DNA of 64,000 nucleotides from NCBI RefSeq assembly GCF_003071065.1, contig NZ_QCXX01000003.1:326687-390686 (forward strand), read 5' to 3'. The notes under the pieces are model-generated. The model was not told the DNA's origin. It did no database searches and saw only the letters and a program-made list of their open reading frames with translations. The position numbers were made by a program, and so were the translations under genes. Positions 17,043-24,417 of the stretch are shown in pieces (within the stretch, counting starts at the first letter, position 1; every line of letters starts with the position of its first letter). Origin of the DNA: Sphingobacterium athyrii (GTDB lineage Bacteria; Bacteroidota; Bacteroidia; Sphingobacteriales; Sphingobacteriaceae).

Positions 17043-17981
17043 ATGTATTTCCCTTATCTTCGAGGTAAGCAATTTGAGTTAATTGCATTACGTGAACTTG
17101 TAGGACTTCCATTAAATCCAGAGCGGATCATTCCTATCATTGAACCTGTAAAGAAGAATGTCTCGTCACTAAAGACAGCGCTTAAAGCTTTAAGCGGGGC
17201 TGAAATCCGTGTACAGTTGGTGGTAAATGCTGAGCATGGAGAATTAAAAGGTGATAGTGAATCCATTTTTACTTTAATTGAAGAACTTAAAGATCTAGGT
17301 GTCACATCCATTATACCGACCTATTTAATTAAGACGGATCGTGATAGCTTCTTTGCGCAAGAAAGCATTAGGCAAAGAGGCTTTTCCGATAGCGGTTATG
17401 CATTGGTTCATCTTAATAAAACGAATGATATTCAATCTTTAAGCGATTTCACAAAGAATACAGCCTGTCTTTATAATACCATTCATATAAACAATCTTTT
17501 TGGTCTTAAGCGGAAGTATGATAACAGAGCGTTATTGAGTGATAATTTCAATAAACTTACTAAGAATACGGACTACATTGCGATAAAAGAAGAAGTATTT
17601 TCTACTGATTACCTTTACTTTCCCGATGAGGGATGCATCGCTTTTTCAGATTACCAAACTATCGGAAGTTCTTACAGTGAGGGCGGAGGTCCTGCTTATG
17701 CGGTCGCCATACATCTAACCTATAAATTGGAAGGAGATGAAGATATCCGTATTGCACACTTTGTATCTAAATCAAATGATGATGCATCCGATCCGGCGAG
17801 GAAGTATTTTGAAGCCTTAGAGGATTTAATACAATTTGTTGACGAAAAGAATATCCCCGACACAATAGCATTAAGAGAGTTTCGCAGACATTACCAGCAG
17901 CAATCTTTTTCGGGTTTGGGTGTTGTCAAAAAGCTTTCCATCATGCACCACATCGAATTGATCCAAGGGTTAATTTCCTAA
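17043..17981 (+). CDS. Beta-family protein (sce7725-like)
   Basis: 312 aa from the ATG at 17043 (a GTG at 17037 is also in frame); family members begin 'MYxPxLRGKQxEL', here 'MYFPYLRGKQFELIALREL'. 'IIPIIEPVKKN' and 'VNAEHGEL' follow, with alternating strand/helix texture suggesting a barrel. The family is named for a phage beta protein and includes sce7725; no activity is established that I know. It starts about 7 bp after the sce7726 stop and ends 10 bp before the RES gene, so it is the middle gene of one operon. A role as regulator, sensor or antitoxin is inference. Confidence 0.75.
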   Translation: MYFPYLRGKQFELIALRELVGLPLNPERIIPIIEPVKKNVSSLKTALKALSGAEIRVQLVVNAEHGELKGDSESIFTLIEELKDLGVTSIIPTYLIKTDRDSFFAQESIRQRGFSDSGYALVHLNKTNDIQSLSDFTKNTACLYNTIHINNLFGLKRKYDNRALLSDNFNKLTKNTDYIAIKEEVFSTDYLYFPDEGCIAFSDYQTIGSSYSEGGGPAYAVAIHLTYKLEGDEDIRIAHFVSKSNDDASDPARKYFEALEDLIQFVDEKNIPDTIALREFRRHYQQQSFSGLGVVKKLSIMHHIELIQGLIS

Positions 17982-17991
17982 TCTCAAAGCT

Positions 17992-19056
17992 ATGAATTGT
18001 TGTGTAAACTGTTTCGCAGACCAAGGGTTGCGGAATAGGATCGAAGCGGAATCCAATGGAAAGGGACTTTGTGATTTTTGTGAGAGCAAAGATGTTTTTG
18101 TTATAGCCTGTGAGGAACTATCTGATATCTTTGATGCACTTTTCGAACTTTATATCAATCATCCAACAGCTGCATTATCCCTCAAAGATGACAGGCCGGT
18201 TTCAATGCATGAACATTTAATCTGCTATTGGCCTAAATTGTTCGATAGCAACAAATTAAAATCCAAAGATGTAAAACAGTTACTCAACCAGATTGGTCGG
18301 GGTTGGGTAGGATTCAAGGAGTCATTATTTGAGGAACCAGTAGAGTTGCAGATCTACCTCAATGGAGAAGCTAACGACGATTCCCATCGGATGCAATGGG
18401 AGAAATTTGCATCCGAGATAAAAGAGGAGAACCGATTTTTTATAACCAATACCTTAGATTTAGAGCTGCTGGAATCCACCTTTAGCCGATTTGCAAAAAC
18501 CTATCCTGCAGGAACGCATTTTTACAGGGCAAGAATCAGCGATCGCCCACTTGAGATCGATGAGCTGGGTAAACCACCCAAGCAGTTTACAACACCAGGC
18601 AGGGCCAATCCAGTTGGCATTCCGTATCTATACATCTCTGAAAGTGAGGAGACGACCTTTTATGAAACGCGAGTTTCTTTGCATGAGTCCATTAGTATCG
18701 GCCGTTTTACATTAATAGCCCCTTTACAGATCATTTCATTAAAAAATATTGAAGACTATGGACCATTTGAAATTCAGGATCGAGGGTTTGATATCGAAGA
18801 GTTTATGTTGGTTCGATCTTATTTATTAAAACTTGAAGAAGAGCTGTCAAAACCAGTTCGGAAGCAAGATGTAAACCTTGATTATCTGCCTACTCAATAT
18901 CTTTGTGAGTATATTAAGTCATTAGGATTCCATGCGGTAGAATATCGAAGTGCGATGAAAGTCGGAGGCTATAATTTAGCTGTCTTTAACGATGCTGACT
19001 TAGTTTGCACGGGAGTAAAACATTATCATGTAAAAGGCTTAAAATACGATTGGTAA
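17992..19056 (+). CDS. Zn-cluster / HEPN-like / RES-domain protein
   Basis: 354 aa. The N-terminus has paired cysteines ('MNCCVNCFADQGLR', 'GLCDFCESKD') consistent with a zinc ribbon. A helical HEPN-like region follows (about 35-150). From about 165 the RES domain: 'GTHFYRARISDRP' (Arg), 'GRANPVGIPYLYISESEETT' and 'FYETRVSLHESISIGRF' (Glu and Ser), named for conserved Arg-Glu-Ser. Characterised RES toxins break down NAD+. It is the last gene of the three-gene operon and plausibly its effector; the paired upstream genes are not the usual Xre-type antitoxin. Confidence 0.8.
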   Translation: MNCCVNCFADQGLRNRIEAESNGKGLCDFCESKDVFVIACEELSDIFDALFELYINHPTAALSLKDDRPVSMHEHLICYWPKLFDSNKLKSKDVKQLLNQIGRGWVGFKESLFEEPVELQIYLNGEANDDSHRMQWEKFASEIKEENRFFITNTLDLELLESTFSRFAKTYPAGTHFYRARISDRPLEIDELGKPPKQFTTPGRANPVGIPYLYISESEETTFYETRVSLHESISIGRFTLIAPLQIISLKNIEDYGPFEIQDRGFDIEEFMLVRSYLLKLEEELSKPVRKQDVNLDYLPTQYLCEYIKSLGFHAVEYRSAMKVGGYNLAVFNDADLVCTGVKHYHVKGLKYDW

Positions 19057-19096
19057 TATACACATGTCCAGCTTTTTAAACATAGATTTAATAAGG

Positions 19097-19258
19097 GTAC
19101 GGTTTCCCGTAACCAACCTTTATTATAAACCACTAGCTTAGCCTTACAAGTTTGTAATAATCTTGAAAGTTAATATTCACAAAAATATTAATTCAAAATA
19201 AATAATGTATATTAGGCTTGGGTATTAACCTTGCCCGATTGAAAAGTAGCATGCCATG
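19097..19258 (+). repeat. Leader repeat, copy 2
   Basis: Near-identical to 8068-8230 and 61034-61195, beginning with the same TACGG-TTTC-CCGTA palindrome (19098-19111), containing 'CCACTAGCTTAGCCTTACAA', and ending at a YbjQ-like ATG. The -7-like element reads TAGGCTTG here. Confidence 0.75.
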
Positions 19259-19392
19259 ATAGTAACCACGACCAATTCCAAACTTCCAATGCTGCCCATG
19301 TTGTTATCGGCACCAATGTCTTCGATATAGGAGCGAGCTATGTAGATTCTTTTGGCAGTCGCTCTACCAGCTATGAGAAGAAGATGCAGTAA
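19256..19392 (+). pseudogene. Decayed YbjQ-like gene, copy 2
   Basis: Starts like the intact copy ('ATGATAGTAACCACGACCAA') but has deletions after codon 8 and between the next blocks, so the frame is lost. Recognisable blocks are 'GTTATCGGCACCAATGTCTT' and 'AGCTATGAGAAGAAGATGCA', with a stop at 19390. The following 275 bp (19393-19667) contain no gene I can support. Confidence 0.7.
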
Positions 19393-19667
19393 CTACGAAA
19401 CAATACGTTTGCGCAAAAAATGATATTCCACACTAGGACGGTCGAAGTTATCAAGACACTAAATGTGGCATTTTTCAGCGAATCTTAATTTTCTGTTCAC
19501 GGATTTTAAATTGGAGGACATAGGTATTGCCGAATACTGTATTTTTATTTTGGGAATTTAGAGATTAACCGACATAAAAATGGAAAAAAATTAATTAACA
19601 TAACTGTCAATGAAATAAGACAAAGAAGTTATTGCTATGCATAGTCCTTAATTCTAAATAAATTCTT

Positions 19668-20474
19668 ATGAAATCAATTAGGAAATTTCTTGAATGGTCG
19701 TTGGCCGCGGCCTTTATCTTTGCCATCGTTTTCTGGGGCAACAGTTACCGTTATTTTATTTATGCGCTAGTATGCTCTTCCTTGCTTTATTTGCTTTTGC
19801 AAAAATTAATCCTTAGCAAAGTAGCTAACCGGTATGCCCGGGTGGAAGTCCGATGTGATGTGAATGGAAAACGCATGACAACGCAAGGTGGCAAGAGGAT
19901 TGTGTTTGTTGTTCTGTTGGCAGCTGTTTATGCTTTGACAATTTCCGTTTTTTCTGTAAGTCCATCTTTGGAGCGCAAAGAGTTTGCATTGACTCATCCG
20001 AGCTGGGCTGCAACAGCACCCTATATCATAAACTTTGAAACTAAAATACATAGAGGAAAGACAAAATACACGTATGTAGATATCGAATACCGATATGCTG
20101 CCAATGGACAGCTGTACTCGCGGAAATTAGATAAGGCTGAAAAGCACTATGCATTTTTACCTATTATGAGCCAGCGACGTTTTGAAGAAATGCGGGCTGA
20201 ACTGTTTGACAGAGTAAACAGAAAAATAGCTGATAAGGAATATGTATTGTTTTACCATCCACAAAATCCTGAGCAGCAAACGTTTTTTCTGGCAGATGAT
20301 TCTTTTTATTTGGAAGGATCTATGCTCTACGATATATTGTTTTTCTATTCATCATTGTTCTTGATCATTGTAATTATAGCGTTGCTGTTTAGAAAAGACT
20401 ATAATAATAGGATGAAGAAATTTAATTCGACCATTCATTATTACCGTCGCACACATTATTATGACAATAGATAA
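19668..20474 (+). CDS. Membrane protein, DUF3592-like
   Basis: 268 aa with hydrophobic segments near 10-50 (two spans), around 82-102 and near 225-245 ('ILFFYSSLFLIIVIIALLF'). Between them is an extracytoplasmic domain with 'YVDIEYRYAANGQLYSRKL' and 'KEYVLFYHPQNPEQQTFF', the pattern seen in DUF3592 proteins. Function unknown. It is preceded by a leader repeat and pseudogene and followed by converging decayed genes. Confidence 0.65.
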   Translation: MKSIRKFLEWSLAAAFIFAIVFWGNSYRYFIYALVCSSLLYLLLQKLILSKVANRYARVEVRCDVNGKRMTTQGGKRIVFVVLLAAVYALTISVFSVSPSLERKEFALTHPSWAATAPYIINFETKIHRGKTKYTYVDIEYRYAANGQLYSRKLDKAEKHYAFLPIMSQRRFEEMRAELFDRVNRKIADKEYVLFYHPQNPEQQTFFLADDSFYLEGSMLYDILFFYSSLFLIIVIIALLFRKDYNNRMKKFNSTIHYYRRTHYYDNR

Positions 20475-20905
20475 AGTTTGCATACCACAGGATTTATCTT
20501 AGAATATTTCTGCTGGTATTTGTTTGGCGGTTTCTGTTGAATGTAAGCAAAACTGCTGTAATAATTACGAATCATCATGTTTGGCAAGTCATCCTCCAGA
20601 CAATAGATAATAATAAAATTGTCTTCAGATTTACGCATAATTATACGATTTGGAATAAGAATTTCCATGTATTTTATCAGAAAGTCAATCAAATTAACCC
20701 TTCTGCAGTTAAATCAAAATGGAGCGTTTGGACTATGTAGTATAGTTTTTTGCAAAATAGTTGGAGTTGGAAAAAAATAAAGCAGATCTATTTTTTTTAT
20801 AAAATAATAGCTAGCAGCTATAAAACAATTGATTGAAATTAAAATGATGAGCAAGGTAATTGATACCCTGAAAATGATATGTTTTAAAATGCTTTTTTTG
20901 ACCAT
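20459..20905 (-). pseudogene. Small membrane-anchored gene with one in-frame TGA
   Basis: From the ATG at 20905 the frame encodes a signal/TM segment ('IFRVSITLLIILISINCFI') and 'FFPTPTILQKTILHSPNAPF', then a TGA (20716-20714), then continues 'FNCRRVNLIDFLIKYMEIL' and 'MRKSEDNFIIIYCLEDDLP' to 20459. The halves share one frame and texture, so this is a about 148-codon gene with a single nonsense mutation. Family unknown. Its end overlaps the convergent DUF3592-like gene by 16 bp. Confidence 0.5.
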
Positions 20906-20972
20906 ATTATAAATTTTACTTAGATCCCATTACCTACTGTTATGTTTACGATGTATTGTTCAATAGTTTATG

Positions 20973-21323
20973 CTAATCAGATTTCAGTTTGGGTATTTCT
21001 TCTATATTTTTATAAGGTAATTTATAAATAGGATTAAAATAATTGTAATATCTCCAAAAAGCAAAAGGATTCATCGGAAATAATCGGTATAACGTAGTAT
21101 CATTAGAATTTACATTGCCCTTTTTCAAATACTCATGCCAACGTTCCTCTATCCCTTCGAAGTTTTCAGCACTAGTCGCTCTTATATAGAAGTCACCGGA
21201 GCTATTTGCGAATTTGTAATGGTATGTATCTATGAGCCAATCAAAAAGAGGTCTCAATGGATTCAAATTAAATACTACAATTATTAGAAGTACAGGGATT
21301 AGATATTTTATTATTTTTTTCAT
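20973..21323 (-). CDS. Hypothetical membrane-anchored protein, 116 aa
   Basis: The ATG at 21323 is chosen because it opens with a signal/TM segment, 'MKKIIKYLIPVLLIIVVFNL'; the longer ORF from 21434 overlaps the preceding coding fragment in another frame. The mature part is aromatic-rich ('NPFAFWRYYNYFNPIYKLPY'). It starts one base after the stop of the fragment at 21325-21500. No family recognised. Confidence 0.55.
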   Translation of the reverse strand: MKKIIKYLIPVLLIIVVFNLNPLRPLFDWLIDTYHYKFANSSGDFYIRATSAENFEGIEERWHEYLKKGNVNSNDTTLYRLFPMNPFAFWRYYNYFNPIYKLPYKNIEEIPKLKSD

Positions 21324-21324
21324 A

Positions 21325-21510
21325 TTAATTACATCCTGTGTTGGATTGAACTTTAACGGATTTATTGTTGCACCAGCGACTCCAGCAAAATCCATAGTAG
21401 TTTTTATTGAATGGATCTTTATTACTCTTTCCAAATAGATGAATCGCAGTAATAGCGATGGCAGAAGTCAATAGTCTAAGAACTAAAGTTTTAATGAAGA
21501 CATAACTCAT
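21325..21510 (-). pseudogene. Chimeric small ORF fused to a HAD-gene scrap
   Basis: 61 codons. The first few codons derive from the HAD-gene fragment next to it, after which a hydrophobic stretch 'LLTSAIAITAIHLFG' and a Trp/Cys-rich tail 'YYGFCWSRWCNNKSVKVQ' follow. The original N-terminus is therefore missing. The tail could be the end of a small secreted protein; no family is recognised. Confidence 0.4.
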
Positions 21511-21556
21511 CGTCGTTGGCGTTCCCAGTGAATTCAGCTATTTGGATTGCATTGCC
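21500..21556 (-). repeat. Fragment of the HAD phosphatase gene
   Basis: About 57 bp nearly identical to 3786-3842 inside the HAD gene, in the same orientation ('AACTCATCGTCGTTGGCGTT' shared). The piece has no gene of its own and marks a recombination junction. Confidence 0.75.
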
Positions 21557-21569
21557 ATAGTTGTAATTA

Positions 21570-22004
21570 CTATTCATAGGTGAAAAATCTACTCATTACC
21601 TGTTTTTGAGGATAGATCTCGATTATTACACTATCGCCTAATAAGCCTAATTTATCAATAAAGAATCCAGTCGATATTGACGGGCTGCTCACAAAAATAT
21701 CATAACTACTTCTTTTTAGTTTTATAGAAAATTTGCCTTTTCTATCGCAATAAGCTGTCTTATCCTTCTCATATATAGATTGACCTGCGCTTCTAAAGTT
21801 CACAGATACTACTTGAGTGATATCATTCGGTTGAATTACACGTCCTGAAACAGTAACAGAATCTTTTTTATAATATTCTTCTGCCTCCTTAAAGGTAGTT
21901 GTATACCAGAATGTGTAGCTTGCTCCATAACTATAAATTTTGCTTTTTGTTGCGCAAGCAGTAAACAGTAATGATACCAGAATTACACTTATTATATTTT
22001 TCAT
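21570..22004 (-). CDS. Small lipoprotein, unknown function
   Basis: 144 aa with lipobox 'ILVSLLFTACATKSK'. The mature region has a carboxypeptidase-regulatory-like beta pattern: 'DSVTVSGRVIQPND', 'AYCDRKGKFSIKLKRSSYD' and 'GDSVIIEIYPQ', which resembles transthyretin-like domains. Likely an envelope lipoprotein. No partner is obvious. It ends next to the HAD scrap. Confidence 0.65.
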   Translation of the reverse strand: MKNIISVILVSLLFTACATKSKIYSYGASYTFWYTTTFKEAEEYYKKDSVTVSGRVIQPNDITQVVSVNFRSAGQSIYEKDKTAYCDRKGKFSIKLKRSSYDIFVSSPSISTGFFIDKLGLLGDSVIIEIYPQKQVMSRFFTYE

Positions 22005-22149
22005 TTTATTTACATCTAAGTGATAATTTATTCCCTACCGGATACATGTGTAAATGGCAATTAAGAATACAGCATAATTGGCAACTTGGCTTGCAGCACT
22101 TTTGGCACTAATAAATACACAATCCAGTTCAAAAGTATGCTATAAAATT

Positions 22150-22800
22150 TACTTGTCCAAGAACGTTTTTCTATTCTCCATTCTATAGCTCTCTCCTGTT
22201 AGATTTATGATTTCACAGCGGAACAATATCCGGTCTAAAAGTGCCGTTGCAATAACCTCGTCTTCGAGCATCTTGGCCCATTCTGTCGGCTTCTTATTGG
22301 CGGTTACGATAATGGAAGTCGATTCATAGATCTGGTTGAAGAAGTGGTCATGTTATAAAAGCCAAAGTCTACCTGGGCTTGGTTACCATAGGGAAGTTCG
22401 GGGGGCATCTGAAAATCACGGCCGGTGGTTTCTTTGGGAATATTGTACTCCATGCGGATACCCTGTACCAAGTTAAAAACAGTCCTGGCGCTGACCTGAG
22501 GGAAGTTGGAATCATACTCTTTGAGCCAGTCACACATCTTGGCTGCCGAGGTGTAGTTGTACAGCTCCAGTTTTTCCCTTACGAAATCACGGTAGGGATC
22601 CAGTAACTTTTTCTTGGAAGAGGGGGCTTCCAGTTCTTTTTGGTAACTTCGGTCATCTTTGGACAGAAGCTTTTTTACGGTGCGCCAGTTCAGACCGAGA
22701 TGATAGGAGATCCTGCGGATCGAATTGCCTTCCCGGTGCATTCTGTGAACCTCATGATAGGTCATAAATTTACTTAAATAATAGTTCATAATAACTTTGT
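22150..22800 (-). mobile_element. IS21-family remnant (istA start joined to istB end)
   Basis: Reading on the minus strand, 22789-22340 encodes the beginning of an IstA transposase: HTH 'GNSIRRISYHLGLNWRTVKK', then 'NYTSAAKMCDWLKEY' and 'PYGNQAQVDFGF', where the first catalytic Asp region begins. Instead of continuing, the sequence jumps at about 22340 to the end of an IstB ATPase (22150-22330, e.g. '[20 protein letters not shown]'). About 1.7 kb is therefore deleted. No clear terminal repeats were identified. Confidence 0.75.
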
Positions 22801-22932
22801 CTTTATACTAAAACAAAGCTTGTTTTTTCTTTTGGAACTCCGTGTTCCAAAAGATGAACTATGTATTTATTAGTGCCATTTTTGCTGCACTCTTATTTGC
22901 CAAAAGTTGTGTATTCTGATTTGCCGATTACA

Positions 22933-22946
22933 TACGGTTTCCCGTA
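22933..22946. promoter_or_regulatory. TACGG-TTTC-CCGTA palindrome upstream of SHOCT gene
   Basis: Exact copy of the 14-bp palindrome found at the head of the three leader repeats, here without the rest of the leader. It lies 58 bp before the start at 23004. A role as operator or transcript-end hairpin cannot be decided from sequence. Confidence 0.45.
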
Positions 22947-23003
22947 TAATTTCATCCTAAATCAGCTTTACCTTTGTCAAAGGTTATTGTAGACACATAG
23001 ACA

Positions 23004-23597
23004 ATGGATATATTTTTGGGATGGATTATCTTTTCGTTAGCAGTAGGTGCTATCGGTGCCAATAGGAATATAGGTTTTGCAGGAGCATTCTTTCTTTCAT
23101 TATTCCTATCTCCGGTTATTGGACTCATATTCACACTGGTATCTAAATCAGACGATCAGGTTAAATTTGAAACAGAATTACTATCCAATACGAAAAAGCA
23201 AACTGACAGGGTCTTAGAAGCAAGAGGCAAGTCCTTTACAGATGAATTATTTAAACTTAAGAGTTTGCTCGACTCAGACCTGATTACCCGGGAGGAATTT
23301 GAAATGGAGAAGGAAAACTTAAGAAGTAACTTATCACAAAAGAAGACCGTGTTATCACTTTATTGTTCGTCCACCTCCAGCATTTCTGGAAGATTGATGG
23401 TCCGGGTAGGAGACAAAGGAAACTTTATAGATTTGCCACAGGGACGGGATAATGCCTTAGATTTCGATGTACATGCAGGCGAGGTTAAAGTGGTAATCAG
23501 CCCGACTGGAATTTTTGCCAGCGAAAAAAAAGTCTATCTAAAAACGGTGATGAATGAAAGCATTCTATATGATATATCTGAAATTTATATGCAGTAG
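23004..23597 (+). CDS. Membrane protein with SHOCT-like segment
   Basis: 197 aa. Two N-terminal transmembrane spans ('IFLGWIIFSLAVGAIGA', 'GAFFLSLFLSPVIGLIFTLV'), then a cytosolic SHOCT-type helix pair 'ELFKLKSLLDSDLITREEFE' that commonly ends or links such proteins. The C-terminal about 80 residues form a beta-rich domain ('GRLMVRVGDKGNFIDLPQG'). Function unknown. Confidence 0.7.
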   Translation: MDIFLGWIIFSLAVGAIGANRNIGFAGAFFLSLFLSPVIGLIFTLVSKSDDQVKFETELLSNTKKQTDRVLEARGKSFTDELFKLKSLLDSDLITREEFEMEKENLRSNLSQKKTVLSLYCSSTSSISGRLMVRVGDKGNFIDLPQGRDNALDFDVHAGEVKVVISPTGIFASEKKVYLKTVMNESILYDISEIYMQ

Positions 23598-23720
23598 AGA
23601 GACATTTAATTATTACATCTGGATTATCACAAGTAATGTTTGACTTTGAAACTAGCTTTCCAATTTGGCAAATTGCGTATATTTAAGAGTTATCTGAAAT
23701 TGTTATAAATCAGTTGCTAA

Positions 23721-24128
23721 ATGGAACAAATAGAATTTTCGAAATTAATACTTAAGTTTCTGGAAGGAAATTATCCACAGTTTACTCAGACAATAAAATT
23801 TCATGATGACGGATCTTTTGATTGTGAATTGAAAAGTGAATCCGGAATATTTTCAATTTGGATTGCAACATATAATACTGAAATCACTATTGGAATTGAA
23901 GATCCAAATGGAAAAACAGATATTCATAATCATATTCCATGTTATGGGTTAGATGATTTAGGAGCTTGCGTCGCAGAATTATCTTCAATCATTGAGGATA
24001 TTAAAGCTGATAATTTAGTTTTATATCAAGATGAGGATGGAAAATATGATTGGATAGAATCATTTGAATCTGAAAACCTTGTTAACTGTAAAAAGTTTTC
24101 CTGGAAGATTAATCCCGACGTCACATAA
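23721..24128 (+). CDS. Hypothetical acidic protein, 135 aa
   Basis: Small soluble acidic protein ('DIHNHIPCYGLDDLGACVAE', 'LVLYQDEDGKYDWIESFE'). The size and composition resemble immunity proteins; no family named with confidence. The upstream string 'AATTGCGTATATTTAAGA' resembles the candidate promoter at 11229-11258. Confidence 0.6.
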   Translation: MEQIEFSKLILKFLEGNYPQFTQTIKFHDDGSFDCELKSESGIFSIWIATYNTEITIGIEDPNGKTDIHNHIPCYGLDDLGACVAELSSIIEDIKADNLVLYQDEDGKYDWIESFESENLVNCKKFSWKINPDVT

Positions 24129-24164
24129 TAGCAGTTTTTCCTTCCACCGAGACTGTAACGCAAA

Positions 24165-24283
24165 CTGTAACAGAAAAATAATTCAATGAGATTATTTGAT
24201 ACTAATTGCATGAAATTTTTAAATCGAAGCCTCCGTCCATAACGCTATAAAAATTTAATCAAAAATTAGTGGAGGTCAGATTT
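24165..24283 (+). mobile_element. 3' end of an IS3-family remnant
   Basis: About 115 bp matching 44664-44780, which follows the IS3 transposase remnant ('AATAATTCAATGAGATTATT' and 'TTAATCAAAAATTAGTGGAG' shared). Only the tail is left here. 24284-24417 shows nothing identifiable. Confidence 0.65.
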
Positions 24284-24417
24284 TTTGGGAGACGTCAATC
24301 TAATATCACTATTAAAGTTTATAGTGCTACACTTTTGTTCAATAATTGATCAGTTGGTGTCAATTTTTCGCAGAGATTCCTATCTTAACCTAACAATTAA
24401 CCACTTATAGATCAACT

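Noticed and set aside
13787-20905. Genetic code change or selenocysteine explaining the in-frame TAG and TGA
   Set aside because: Two different stops in small orphan genes, with TAG and TGA used normally as stops elsewhere in the window; no SECIS-like structure was sought or required.
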